This document shows, piece by piece, positions 51,101-60,956 of a stretch of DNA of 64,000 nucleotides. Under the pieces are notes generated by a model, which was given only the letters and a program-made list of their open reading frames with translations, did no database searches and was not told the origin of the DNA. Within the stretch, counting starts at the first letter, position 1. Each line of letters begins with the position of its first letter. The stretch lies in NCBI RefSeq assembly GCF_020740795.1, contig NC_067283.1, forward strand, positions 44,009,659-44,073,658, given 5' to 3'. The position numbers and the translations under genes were made by a program. The DNA is from Apus apus (taxonomy: Eukaryota > Chordata > Aves > Apodiformes > Apodidae).

Positions 51101-54100
51101 ACAGTCTTTGGAGACTGCATTTTGAGACAGTTCCATGCTGAAACCACCCTTATCTGACATATTTCACTAGGGGAAGTCATTAAATCAACCTAACTTTTGA
51201 ACAGATGTTCAAGATAAACTGCAGCTTGTTTTCAGGATGCAGGAAAGAGTCTGCTGTGAATTGGATAGATATTTTTTCCTTGACCTTTCTTCAAATTGGA
51301 TGCCTTATTTGTATATAAAAGAGTTGAAAGGTGTTGGAGTTGAGGATAGTATTTTATGTCTAATGAAAAGAGCCTTTGGAAACCTTTCTTTCTTACAGTT
51401 CTGTAGCAACTTCTTTGTTTAATGCAGGTATATGGTATATGCAGATGAGCAAAACGTGGCCTCCAGTTGTGGCAGCAAGAGCTTGCAGTTGATGGTGATG
51501 CAGTTCAGCTTTGGTGTGTAGCAGGTTATTCGATTTAAGGCATCAGAAGGGACAACATGCCAGTTTTCCTCAGCAGACTGTAACTCCAAGCAAGTGAAAG
51601 TTGACTGTCCTCTCTTCTTTCTCAGTTTAGCCTGAGGACTGGGACCTTTTCAAGAATGTAGAGCTCTGTCAATGAGGCTATTTAAAATCAAGATACCCTG
51701 AATATTCTCTCTCTCTCTCTGGATCTGAGGGCACAGATGCACATTCTGCTGCTGGCAGCCAGCTGGAGCAAATTTCCGTGGAGCTATGGAGTAGTTGGTG
51801 TCACAGACATTTGGAAATTGAGTACTGGAGAAAATCAAGTCCTGCCATTTTTTGTGTGGATACCTTCATGGCTTCAAGAGAGGGAGACCGAAAACCACCT
51901 GCTTTCTCCCCATTGCCAGATCAATGGAGAGGTGTCACTAGTTTCTTTAAACAAATTAATTACCTCCCTGTCTGAATCTTGACTGCTAAACCATTAAATA
52001 AAACAAATTTTCTGATTTGCAGCTCTGACATCTCCAATTTGCAAAATATAAGTGCCCTGGATAGAATTACAGGCAAAGTGTGACTATGGATGGCAGCAGA
52101 GCAGCTAATGGAGGAAACGTTGACTTTTCCTGTTGCTTCTGTAGGCTCCTAATTGCTGCAGAAAGCCACGACATTGCGTGTTGTTTTATAAAGCTTTTAG
52201 AAAGTGATTTGTAGCTTGTGTGCAGGCCAGGAGCCTGGCTGGCTGGGGATGGCCTGGGCTGGCCTTGGAGAGCAGCTGATGTGCTGGGACTGCTGTGTGT
52301 TAAGCATCTGTCTGCCTGGGTAGCAGGCTGGTCATCAGCATAGCTTCCCCCGACTGCATGGTCAGGGTGTCAGCTCAGGGCCTGAACCTCAGTGCATATT
52401 TGGTGTTGAAAGGGTGATTTGAGGATGGTCAGCTGCTTTAAGAGAAAAGCTGGCTTTCTGGCCTTCTGCAAACAGGCTGTCATCGGACACTTTTCTGGTG
52501 ACTGGTGATGGTCTTCCCCCCACTGTGGTTGATTTTTAGCCCTTTCCCGAGTGGTGGGATTGCAGTGTGGGGCTGAGCAGCATGCTGGCTTCCTGCTGGG
52601 AAAGGCAGGCTCCCCTGAAAGAAGCAGGAGGGAACAGAAAAAAATGCTTTTTAATGTAACTGAGTGACTTCTGCTGGCGCTGTTCCACTGCTGAATATCT
52701 AGCTGAGTTAAAAAATGGTTGATCCCAGAATTTAAGGCTCTTCTGAAGTTATCATAATAGAAATTATGCAAGAAGCTGCAACACCTCTATCATGACTAAC
52801 ACAGTGTTTGCAAATCTGACATATTGCTGCTCCTTTCAGGAAAGACTGTTAAGTGGGTTCGTTGAAAGTAATTTTTCCTGTACCCTCACTTTCCTGACAT
52901 GAGCTGATTGGAGAGCTTACGAAGATGCTGTTAATTAAAATAATAAGAAGTGGATCATTGTATTTTACCACTCAACCTGGATTTTCCCTCTTGAAGGTCA
53001 TGGAGGCGGAACAGACCAAAACGAGAAGTGAGCTGGTTCACAAGGAGACTGCAGCCAAATACAATGCTGCCATGGGAAGGATGAAACAGCTGGAGAAGAA
53101 GCTGAAAAGAGCCATCAATAAATCAAAGTAGGTTTTATGTTTGGAGATGAGTTTAGTGATGAAGCCTGTTTGTAGGAGAGACTAATTCTGTGGGGTTTTT
53201 CAGACTCGTGAAAGTGTGTTGCCCTTTGTGGCTTTCTTTTTGGGCTCCTTTCTGCACGTGACAGCCTCACAGCACAACTGGTACTGCAATATTTGTCTTT
53301 GCATTTGTTGTCCTTCTAAGTGCCCCTGACTTGACAGACTGGTGAACTAAACAGGCTAAGAAACATTCTCTGTGCCTGTTCTTAATCTTTTTCTACAGCA
53401 CTGGATTCTCTGGTGGTGTGGGATTTGAGAAACAGACTTGTTTGCAGTTCTTATTTTTAGTTAGGAGAGCAACAAGAGTGAAGTAAGCCTGAAAGGTGTG
53501 AGGCTGCATCAGAGCAGCATGCTGTACATCAGGCTTGTTTACTTCCTAATGTTGCCATAGCAAAACTGTGCAAGACCTGTTCTTGGGGAAGGAAACACAC
53601 TTCAGAGAGCATAGCTAAGCAGCAAGTGTCATGAATAGATGTGGCTGCTTTTGATACGCAGTTTTGCTCTGCTGCAGAGAAATTAAGCTGGTTTTTGCTC
53701 AGGACCTGTTTAAAATTTTGGCCTTGTTTACAGCCAATTCTTAATCCTCTTTATATTTCACAGTCATTGCCTTTATATTTCCAGACTGTAGCTTGTCTAA
53801 ACAATCTGCTTGCTGTATTTAGCTTTTAATCCCTCCATCTGAAAATGACTTTTTGGTGAAATTGGTCAACTAAAAATATATTTTGATTGGTGTTTGCTCA
53901 ATTCAAGAAGGGATTAGCCCTTCTTAAGGAAGCATGTTTGCTAAAACAGTGTAGCAGCGTGGCTTCATAGAATGAGCTGCATGCTGTCTGTCTAGCACTG
54001 CACAGGACTGTGAAAAACCTCATCAGATCACTAAATGACAGATTCCTCTGGAGAAGAGCAATCTCTGAGAAGTGGTTTGGCTGTTAGGAGTTCCCTCCTT

Positions 54101-57100
54101 ACAATAAGACTTACAATAAAGACCCTGATCAATTGCCAGTGGGGTCCTATGTACCTTTTAGTAGCAACGATGATGCTGAACCTGATGCCCCATCTGCCTC
54201 ATGTGTGATTTGTCATCCGAGTCTTCATTTCCTTGCTGAAACTACCCTCATGGGGATGTTGCCTTGTGTCACTCTCCCCAGGAAAAGCTGGTTTTCACTT
54301 TCGTGTGGAAGCATCCCAACATATTCCTTTTTGTCCCACAGCAGGGCTAACTGCAGCATAAACCACCTAGGTAGGATGTTTTGGAGATCCTTTAATAAGG
54401 ATTGTTCAGAAATACCAATTCTAACCTAGTATTAAAGTGAAAGGTGCCTGATGGCACAAACAGGCTTATCGTGGATATATTTGAAGTCATGCTTCTTAGG
54501 GATGTTGGAAAGGTCAGTTGTCTCTCAGCATTGCAGTTTTCATGTAAAGGAAAGTGGAAACTGAGCTGAAAGCATCAGTGCTGTCAGGTGGCTGCATAAA
54601 ACTGAGAAGTGAGGCTGCTGAATTTGCATGCATTGCAGGGTGTAACTGGCTACTAGCTCCTTTTCAGGAAGGATCTAACTGCCCTTCTCTGTGGGTGGTG
54701 TGGGAGGGTTGGCTGCAATGCATGGGTTTTTCAGGCCCATGTTTTCCATCCTTTCTGTATAAAAACTCATGGGTAGACATGCTGGATGAGTTCCCCTTTT
54801 CCATGCAAAAAAATTACGTGCATTTGCTCCTTGCTTCAGACTGGATTAAGATGCTTAAAGCATTGCTATTTGCAAGTAAGACTGAGACAGCCTGGAGGAA
54901 AGTAATTTAGATTATTTGCTTTCTAAAGTTGATGAGTGGATGATTACTGGATTGTTTTGGCTTGGTTTTGCTTTTAATTTTGTTTCTGGGTGCTTACTTG
55001 CTTGTAAGCTATGAATGTGCATACGGCTGCATGTTCTTAACAGTCGCCAGATCTTCTGGCTCAGTGCCTCTGAGCTGTAGAGTAATGAACTCATCTGTGT
55101 TAGCTGGTTTTTGGAAGTCACTTTCTGCTCCAGTGTCTTGGGCGAAGTGCCTTTCACTCTTTTTGTCATCTACTTAAAAAGCACTTTGTTTGACTATGCA
55201 GTGTCATGGACTTAGCTGATTATGAAGGACATCGATTGCATCAGTGAAGGATTCTCCAGCCCTGCTGTGTCATGGAGCAGTTTCAATAGTTACAGGGTTG
55301 TTGGTGTAAGAGAAGGAAGTGACCCAAGGAGGTGCAAGTCCTGACCCTGCCAGTGCATTGCTGTCTGCTGGCGTCAGGTGCCCAGCTGGGTGTTAGCAAG
55401 GAGTGAGGAAGAGTGCTCTGTCCTTGTATGTGGTGCTCTGACCTCCCTTCATCCCCTCTCCTTCACTGGAAAACCAAATAACTGCCCCTTCACCCCCACA
55501 TCTGAACCATAGGGGAGTCTGAGGTTCCCCTTCTATGGGGAATTTACCTGTGTTGTGGGCTCAGAAATTAGATGGATACAGAGAGGATGCCTATGCCTGA
55601 AGCTGGATGTTGCATTTAAATGTCTTGCAGAATCTAGGCCTGAAGGAATTATGCTGTCAACTCCAAAGCTTGAAAATTTTCATTTTTTATTTGGGTCAAA
55701 AGACCCATGAGAAGTAGATAAATTAGAGGGGAAGAGAGAGGCATTGAGAGCACATGTGGGTGTTCTGTCATCTAGACAGTAGCCTCTTGGGATTACAATG
55801 AAACACAAAATTGCTCAGTTAGTGCTACAAAGAGAGCAACTCCCACTCCAGGACTCTGCATTCAGTCCCAGTGATTGTAAACAATTGTTCTTTGTTTTTC
55901 CACAGACCTTATTTTGAACTCAAGGCAAAGTACTATGTCCAACTAGAGGTATGTATGTGATTCAGATCCATCTGAAACTCTTTACTGCTTACGGTAAATC
56001 CTGAAATTATATCTGAAGTGCTTTGACAACTGTGTCGTGTTTCCGCACAAAACCAAAACCTCTTGAGCCATTTGCTAAGCGTGTTTTTAAGATAAAAGAC
56101 TGAGAGTCTTTGTTTCCTTGTGTGAAATAAGTGTTCAAACCCTGCTGCTTACTGCCAGAACTGAACCAATACCATTTAACTGTCTTTAGTCCTTGTAGTT
56201 TGAAGTCTCTGGGACTTGTTTGGTTTTTTCCCCTCTGTTTCCCAACTGTTTAACTGTCCTTGGGGTGCTCTTTTCTGTTCACTGGCTGAGTCAATTAACA
56301 GAACAAGTTACCTGCTTGTCGTATTCAAGCATCACACAGATGATGAAAGCGCATCTAACACTGGTCTTCCTTGTTAGCAACTGAAGAAAACCGTGGATGA
56401 CCTGCAGGCAAAACTAGCCCTGGCAAAGGGAGAGTATAAGACTGCCTTGAAAAACCTGGAGATGATCTCAGATGAGATTCACGAGCGGAGACGGTCCATT
56501 GCCATGGGGCCCCGAGGCTGTGGTGTGGGTGCTGAAGGGAGTAACACCTCTGTGGAAGACCTGTCAGCAAGTAAACCGGAGTCGGACACCGTCTCCAGTG
56601 AGTACAGAGCTCTCCCGTGCCTGGGGATATCCCACAGGCATTGTGAGAAATGCTGAGATGAAGGTTGCTCAGGGCATTCTGCAGTTTGACGTATGCTGGC
56701 TGTTGTGGGACTGTGGCTGACCTGTTATGCTCCTCCTTATACAGGAGTTGCTGGGATTCTTCAACAGCCGGTGTTCGAGGGGGAGGGATACAAGTTGCAG
56801 TGCGCCAGCTGTTCCCTTGGCATCACTGTTGGGTTTTTTTTGTACAGCGCTGCGTGAAAGAAACAAAATTAATGCCCTTCAAAGCATGCTTCTCGTTTTT
56901 AAACCAGTGATGCTGCTGCTGGTGTTTTGCCTGGGGTGGCTGCAGGCCGTGGCAGATCATTCAGCCAGGTTGCTGAGCTGGCAGTGCTGTTTGGAAAGAG
57001 ACCTTCTGGATCAAGTGCTCATCTCGCAGCGCCGGGGCTGTGGCAGAGGGACTGAAGTTGCAGCTACGGGAGTACAGAAAGGCGTGATGCTTGCACAGGA

Positions 57101-60100
57101 GGGGTGTAAGGATAAGCTCCTTTGTGCTGCAAAATCTTTTGCCAGTGATGTGATTTCAGCAGAGCACGTGTGCTGCAAACAAGGGGAGCCAAGAAGCAGC
57201 AATGTTCTTGTGCAGTGTATGAGGGACATTTCTCTTGGGTGACAGAAGCAACCACTAAGCAAGCTCTAAGCCTAGGTAACCTCTGCTTTCTGGTGGCACA
57301 TGGGGACCTTGTGTTGCAAAGACTAGAACAGTCTGTTGAATTGTGACCTTGCTTTTGTCCTGCCTCTGAGTGAAAGTGGCTAGATGGACATTTTTGTGGC
57401 CCACTCTTTCCTCCCTCCTGGACGCTTTCTCCCTTTCTTGTTGCAAAAAAGTCTTTTTTTGTCCAGTTCCACAAATCTTAGTTTAATTTGTATTTCAGCT
57501 CCATTTCTGCAGGGAAAAGTCTAGGTCAGGATTCCAGGAGTTCACCATTACACAGCCCCAGTGCCCAAAGGCTGAACGTGCAGTTCCCTCGTAGATGCTG
57601 GTGGTGCCAAGGCCTTGTAGGTGTGCAGTACAGCCCATCTGTGCCCTGGGAGCTAGGAGGCAGCACTAGGCTGGCCTTTGCCCTCTTCAGTAGCAGGAGT
57701 TTTCACATGATATGCTGGAGGTCTCTCACTCAGCACTGTGCAGCTGGGACCTGAGTTACCAAAGCAAGCAAGGGCAGTATCTGGGCCAGCTGCTGTAATG
57801 GGGTTTTGGTATGGCTGTGTATCTGCTGCCACCCTGAAGTCCAGAGGCTGAGCCTTTCTGAGTTAGGCAGGGATTGCCTCTTTAGATACCTATGAGTAAC
57901 CCCCTCCTTGTGCAAAGGCCTTCCAAGAGCCTTAGTTATAATTGAGATGTGGGTTTTCTTGTGCTGAACGAGGTCAGCAGCCTGATATGTATGGGGAGAA
58001 GGAGCCCTTATTGGCTCTAAGAAGTCAGTTCAGAGCAACAAGCTGCTGGCCCTCCTGGCCCCTGCTGAGGCTGCAGGCAAGGACTGGCAGCACAGGCTCA
58101 TCCCTCTCTTTGAATTGCACAGTGTGGTGTAGGTGGGAGGTCTCCAGGTTGCATCTCGTACCAATGCAGAACTGGGTTACAACAGGGCAGGACTAGCAGC
58201 CTAGTAGACAGAACAACCGAAATAGCATTGACAGGTTAAGCTCTCATGTGCTGTAATGTGTGGGGGATTTCCCCCAAGGCCCTTCTATATCTCGATTTCT
58301 ATCTGCTGGAGTTGAATAAAACACCTTGTCATCAGCAAGAGTTTCTTGGCCCTAGCAGATGTCCCTGAGTGTTACGGTAAGTTTAGATGGCAATAAGTGA
58401 GCTACACTTCAGTTGTGCTTCTTGTAGACAGGCTAGTGTTAGTGCTTCTGGTCAAGTAGAGGACTCCTGTAATTGGAAACATCTTTTTTTGCCCAACCTT
58501 TTTTTGCTTTCACCCCCTGCAAAGTTATCTGTATTGCTCACCATATATTGATAAAACACAGCATGTGGGAAGAAAGGCCACCCTGCAGGCTTTGATTTGA
58601 CATCGTTAAAAACAAACCAACAAAACCCAAACCACAACAAACTGTTTCTGAGCTCACAGTGCCCTAGAGGGGGCTCAGGAAAGGTGGATTGTGCTGTTAT
58701 GCATTTTATGTTTGAAGCCTTTTAGGTCAATTCTGCCATGTGTAAGAACAGCTCTGCAGTCTGCAAATACTTCAGAAAGAGGCTGAACAGCCTCTGCAGA
58801 AACGGTGATGGCAGCTGCCTCCGTTGCCACCCTTCATGTCCAGGGGCTGCAAGTGAGCCCCAGGCTGCTGGGGTTGCAGAAAAACTCCTTTGAAACTTCT
58901 GAGTCGTCTCCTTAACACTGTTGCTTTGCTCCTGCTGCTCTTTCAAGGCAGCTCTGAGCCTCTCTTAACAGTGGCAGGAATTGCAAGGAGGCGTAATTGA
59001 AGATAACCTCAGGTCACTGTAAATATCTTGTTGTTCATGGGACTTCTTCAGACCAGCGTGATTCCAGCACATGCTTCTATTGTGCAGAGGCTGATGAACA
59101 TAAAACACCTTCAGATCCCAGTGGGCCTACTTGTGTGCAGAAGTCTTTTGTTCTTAGATCCCCATCCCACAGTGAGCCAAGACTGAAAAAATGTTGAATT
59201 TTAGCAAAATCTACACCCCTGTGTTGCACAAAATGGAACCTTCTTTAATGGATTCCTCCTCCTGTTGCTAACAAAGAGCCTGCTGCTTAATCTAGCCAGA
59301 CAGCTTGGAGTTGGTTTGCTTTAATTAGAATTCAGATCTAGACAAACATGAACAGGGAAAATTATATATGTGGGCAGGGCTTTTTAAAGTTTGGTGTTAC
59401 TTGGTGATCCTCATCCAAAAAGAGTTCATGCTGGATTTTCACTGCAAAAGTGGGAAGGTGGAAACCATCTGCCTCAGGAATCTGCTGGGATCAATAGGGT
59501 GCTGGCTGAGGTGGGCACAGAGGACTAGGCCCTGGCCTAAGTTACGTTCCAAAGATCAAAAGTGAACAAAGCTGAGCAGGGGGCAGCAGGGACAGCAGAA
59601 ATCCAAGAGCACCTTGGTCTGAGGAGCAGTAACTAGGGTAGAGCTAGTCTTGCATGGCATGGCTGGCAGGTGTACTGTCCCTCAAAGCAGAATCAGGCCT
59701 TCCTGATCCATGTGTGAAATGCTGGGTTAAGGCTTTGCAAAGGGGATGCAGTATGAGAAGGGGCAGCATGTGGGTTGGCAGTGCGTGTGTGTTCAGAAGA
59801 TGAAAGCTGCTGTTGCTTGCGAAGGTGCAGGAGGGGGGTAGGTTTGCTAATTGGAATATTCTTGGAACATTGCAGTGGCTTCAGAAGTGTTTGAGGATGA
59901 AAACGCCAGCAGCTTTGTATCTGAGGAAGATTCAGAAACTCAGTCGGTGTCCAGCTTCAGCTCTGGTCCTACAAGCCCCTGTGAAGTGCCCACTCAGTTT
60001 CCTCCCGCGACACGACCAGGAAGGCTGGATCTGCCCAGCCCTGTATCCCTCTCCGAGTTTGGGATGATCTTCCCTGTCCTTGGCCCCCGAAGTGAATGCA

Positions 60101-60956
60101 GCGGGGCATCCTCCCCCGAGTGCGAAGCTGAAAGAGGTACGTGCAGCTGGATACACCCGAGGCCGGTGGGTTTCACCTTTATGAAAGGAGCAGGAAAACC
60201 TTCCCAGCTGCCCTAGGCATGTTGCCAGCTCACTGAGCTCTGGCCCGCTGGCCACTTCCTTGGGGAAGGCAGTTATGTGCAGACTCTGCGTCCCGCTGTT
60301 CACAGTGACATCTAAAATGGTTTAGTTACTCTTTTCCTGTGGAGGGGTTTGAGGTTTATCATTAATTGGTGGGATATGGGTGGTATATGAAAATCTGATC
60401 GTAGGCTCTTTTGGTGTTTGTTTTTTTTTTCACTGCTGTCCTGCTTGCTGAAAATGCTACTTCCCAGAAAAAAAAAAATAATGCAATAACATGCCAAAAG
60501 GAACCTCTTGCAGGCTCTGCCAGCCCTTGCTGACAAATTCAGACTAGAGGATTACCAGTGCTCTTGAGTACTCTAACCTCAGGCTGTTTACGCTGTAACT
60601 AGCTAAAGACAAGCGCAGCTTGAAAGGCCAACTTCAGTTTCCTTAAAGCATCTTGCTCCTGCTCCTGTGTTTTTTTGCATGCTTTGGCAAAGGAAGCTGC
60701 AGAGGCACCTGCGGGAAGCTTAAGTTGCAGAATGAAATCCGGATTTAACATCTAGTTTAATCCTTTCTTTGCAGGGGATAGGGCAGAAGGGGCTGAGAAC
60801 AAGACAAGCGACAGAGTGAACAAGAATAGGAACAGCAACAGGAGCAGCTCCACTGAGGGGCTGGCTTTGGATACCCGAATGAAGCAGCTCTCCCTTCAGT
60901 GCATGAAAATCAAAGAGGGAATATGCGCAGGCAGAAAAGCTGCCCAGATTGGCTGA
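12044..60956 (+). CDS. SH3BP5: SH3 domain-binding protein 5 (Sab), Rab11 GEF and JNK scaffold; 9 exons
   Basis: The nine exons listed separately splice into 1275 coding bases (424 residues plus TGA). Known role: SH3BP5 is a coiled-coil guanine-nucleotide exchange factor for Rab11, binds the Btk SH3 domain, and docks JNK at the mitochondrial outer membrane. Seen here: an acidic N-terminus (1-27), a long heptad-like helical region (about 28-245), then a Ser/Glu/Pro-rich tail with two docking motifs, RPGRLDL (324-330) and RMKQLSL (399-405), ending in AQIG. The helical region matches human SH3BP5 almost residue for residue as I recall it, which excludes the shorter paralogue SH3BP5L. The human protein is 455 residues; this one is shorter in the acidic N-terminus and in a Ser/Gly-rich stretch before the second docking motif. 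The start codon is the first ATG of the GC-rich leader and has a good context (GCCATGG). All splice sites are GT-AG. Confidence 0.97.
12400..12426 (+). promoter_or_regulatory. G-quadruplex motif in early intron 1
   Basis: Four G runs of 4, 5, 6 and 4 bases separated by loops of 2, 3 and 3 bases (CC, TGC, AAA) on the sense strand, about 275 bases after the exon 1 donor. This satisfies the standard G4 rule with long runs and short loops, so it should be stable as DNA and in nascent RNA. Any regulatory effect is inferred. Confidence 0.7.
12489..12511 (+). repeat. TTCC tetranucleotide microsatellite
   Basis: Nearly six perfect TTCC units in intron 1, flanked by pyrimidine-rich DNA. Simple repeat, likely length-variable. 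Confidence 0.9.
14301..14363 (+). CDS. SH3BP5: SH3BP5 exon 2, residues 28-48
   Basis: Reads [10 protein letters not shown] then [11 protein letters not shown], flanked by TTTTTTAG and GAG|GTACAG. It has 63 bases and phase 0 on both sides, so skipping it would keep the frame but remove the first turns of the coiled coil. The sequence is a hallmark of the SH3BP5 family. Confidence 0.96.
14364..24622 (+). other. SH3BP5 intron 2 (10,259 bases, phase 0)
   Basis: Contains a short CR1 fragment at about 14936-15068 and several A/T runs. No supported gene. The part around 17750-18450 has more CpG than its neighbours. The acceptor before exon 3 is unusual, ending GTTTTGAAG, with its pyrimidine tract lying 15-40 bases further up. 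Confidence 0.9.
14936..15068 (-). mobile_element. CR1 LINE fragment (3' end)
   Basis: The + strand shows the reverse complement of a CR1 3' end: a TCATAGAAT-type tail, then TGCTGAGTTGGAAGGAACCC, then CACACCATGTGCCTGAGAGC, in the known order. The element is therefore on the - strand and 5'-truncated to about 130 bases. It is diverged from the consensus I recall and long inactive. Confidence 0.85.
24623..24751 (+). CDS. SH3BP5: SH3BP5 exon 3, residues 49-91
   Basis: Begins [20 protein letters not shown] and ends [10 protein letters not shown], with donor CAG|GTGAGA. It has 129 bases and phase 0 at both ends. The run of charged and hydrophobic residues fits the N-terminal helix of the coiled-coil Rab11-GEF domain. 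Sequence is essentially identical to the vertebrate family, so the weak-looking acceptor (GAAG) is clearly used. Confidence 0.97.
27181..27276 (+). mobile_element. CR1 LINE fragment (3' end), + strand
   Basis: GAGCAACCTGGTCTAGTGGG, then a GGGGGGTTGGAACTAG-type core, GGTCCCTTCCAACCCAAACC and a short ATTCCATGAAT tail, which is the typical CR1 3' terminus in sense orientation. It is 5'-truncated to about 96 bases. Confidence 0.9.
27279..27304 (+). repeat. 26-bp exact repeat, copy 1
   Basis: Twenty-six bases from CTCTGAGGTGAG to CCTTGAGCC recur exactly at 28554-28579. This copy begins two bases after the tail of the CR1 fragment. After the match one base differs, then four more match. It is not part of CR1 as I know it. 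Confidence 0.8.
28554..28579 (+). repeat. 26-bp exact repeat, copy 2
   Basis: Same orientation as copy 1 (27279-27304), 1275 bases downstream. No CR1 sequence adjoins it on the left. The sequence to the right (ACTGTT against TCTGTC) diverges quickly. Confidence 0.8.
37217..38075 (-). mobile_element. Old CR1 LINE copy, about 0.86 kb
   Basis: Read on the + strand it follows the reverse complement of an avian CR1 in order: the 3' tail with AACCTCCTGCTCAAAGCAG, the GGGTAGCCTGT block, CTTAGTCTCCTCCTTGCTAGATTG, TGGACCCTGTCTTGACATCC, and finally the ATCATCGGCAGGCTTGCTG GGGGTGCA block of the reverse-transcriptase region. It carries many substitutions and gaps, so it is an ancient, inactive copy. Ends are approximate. 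Confidence 0.85.
42765..43035. promoter_or_regulatory. AT-rich block with retained CpG, candidate intronic element
   Basis: I count about eleven CpG in roughly 270 bases, including four within ACGAACGCGAAAGCTTCGG, while neighbouring 300-base stretches have zero to two. The block is AT-rich, so this is not a classical CpG island. Retained CpG in such a context suggests low germline methylation or sequence constraint. It lies about 1.4 kb before exon 4. An enhancer role is inference only. Confidence 0.3.
44414..44578 (+). CDS. SH3BP5: SH3BP5 exon 4, residues 92-146
   Basis: Starts [20 protein letters not shown] and ends EMLNHATQR, between a poly-T/TAG acceptor and donor AGG|GTAATA. It has 165 bases, phase 0 on both sides. 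It contributes the central coiled-coil segment, including the family-typical [10 protein letters not shown] stretch (124-133). Skipping would keep the frame but remove 55 residues of the GEF core. Confidence 0.97.
49862..50400 (-). mobile_element. CR1 LINE, 5'-truncated, with open RT C-terminal frame
   Basis: The - strand encodes, from about 50399 to a stop at 49934, roughly 155 uninterrupted codons typical of the CR1 ORF2 C-terminus: [17 protein letters not shown], then [38 protein letters not shown], and [21 protein letters not shown] short 3' UTR follows to about 49862, with the ATTGATTCTGTGAT-type tail. The catalytic part of the reverse transcriptase is missing through 5' truncation, so the copy is dead. 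Having no stop or frameshift over 155 codons suggests it is younger than the others here. Confidence 0.93.
51706..51720 (+). repeat. Short TC microsatellite
   Basis: Seven and a half TC units in intron 4. Simple repeat without other features. Confidence 0.8.
52997..53127 (+). CDS. SH3BP5: SH3BP5 exon 5, residues 147-189 plus two bases of 190
   Basis: Starts [20 protein letters not shown] and ends KRAINKS plus AA of the next codon; donor AA|GTAGGT, phase 2. Reading straight past the donor gives a stop (TAG) one codon later, and the phase 2 donor is required to restore KPYFEL with exon 6. The segment is a basic/acidic coiled coil ([15 protein letters not shown]). Confidence 0.96.
53128..55905 (+). 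other. SH3BP5 intron 5 (2778 bases, phase 2)
   Basis: Ordinary AT-rich intron with no recognised repeat or gene. Ends TTTGTTTTTCCACAG, a strong acceptor. Confidence 0.9.
55906..55948 (+). CDS. SH3BP5: SH3BP5 exon 6, residues 190-204
   Basis: A 43-base exon. With the two bases from exon 5 it encodes [15 protein letters not shown], and its donor is GAG|GTATGT. Since 43 is not a multiple of three, skipping it would break the frame, so inclusion must be constitutive for full-length protein. The sequence is invariant in the family as I know it. Confidence 0.95.
55949..56377 (+). other. SH3BP5 intron 6 (429 bases, phase 0)
   Basis: The shortest intron of the gene. Nothing other than intronic sequence is seen. 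Acceptor CTTCCTTGTTAG. Confidence 0.9.
56378..56597 (+). CDS. SH3BP5: SH3BP5 exon 7, residues 205-277 plus one base of 278
   Basis: Starts [20 protein letters not shown], finishes the coiled coil with [10 protein letters not shown] (235-244), and enters the flexible region [20 protein letters not shown] (246-265). Donor A|GTGAGT in phase 1 leaves A to pair with TG of exon 8. The RRRS and [11 protein letters not shown] motifs distinguish the end of the GEF domain in SH3BP5-family proteins. Confidence 0.96.
56598..59875 (+). other. SH3BP5 intron 7 (3278 bases, phase 1)
   Basis: Somewhat richer in G+C than the earlier introns, with several open frames on both strands that overlap and show no family resemblance. 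No repeat or gene recognised. Confidence 0.88.
59876..60136 (+). CDS. SH3BP5: SH3BP5 exon 8, residues 278-364 plus one base of 365
   Basis: Acceptor ACATTGCAG; donor G|GTACGT, phase 1. It encodes the acidic/serine tail [19 protein letters not shown] (294-312), then the first JNK-docking motif RPGRLDL (324-330), and the conserved [20 protein letters not shown] (335-354). In Sab this region contains the kinase-interaction motif KIM1 and lies near the reported membrane segment. No long hydrophobic helix is obvious from the sequence itself. Codon 278 is formed as A|TG and gives Met. Confidence 0.96.
60137..60774 (+). other. SH3BP5 intron 8 (638 bases, phase 1)
   Basis: Short intron with an interrupted T-run near 60420 and an A-run near 60470. 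No gene seen. Acceptor CCTTTCTTTGCAG. Confidence 0.9.
60775..60956 (+). CDS. SH3BP5: SH3BP5 exon 9 (terminal coding part), residues 365-424 and stop
   Basis: Completes [13 protein letters not shown] (365-377), then an Asn/Arg/Ser-rich linker, then the second docking motif in [10 protein letters not shown] (398-407), ending GRKAAQIG and TGA at 60954-60956. The linker between the two conserved blocks is about 20 residues, shorter than the Ser/Gly-rich stretch I recall in mammals. The end AQIG is close to the mammalian VQIG terminus, confirming the frame to the stop. Confidence 0.95.

Larger units (their letters stand above)
44579..52996 (+). other. SH3BP5 intron 4 (8418 bases, phase 0)
   Basis: Contains the best-preserved CR1 copy of the window (49862-50400) and a short TC microsatellite at 51706. 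No supported gene otherwise. The acceptor reads CCCTCTTGAAG, again GAAG-type as before exon 3. Confidence 0.9.

Noticed and set aside
56727-57242. 171-codon open frame on + in intron 7
   Set aside because: Lies wholly within the intron between two confirmed exons, overlaps several other open frames on both strands, and resembles no known protein. Long chance frames are expected in this more GC-rich intron.
12044-60956. Assignment to the paralogue SH3BP5L
   Set aside because: The tail with [33 protein letters not shown] and the AQIG end follows SH3BP5, and the coiled coil matches it nearly residue for residue.
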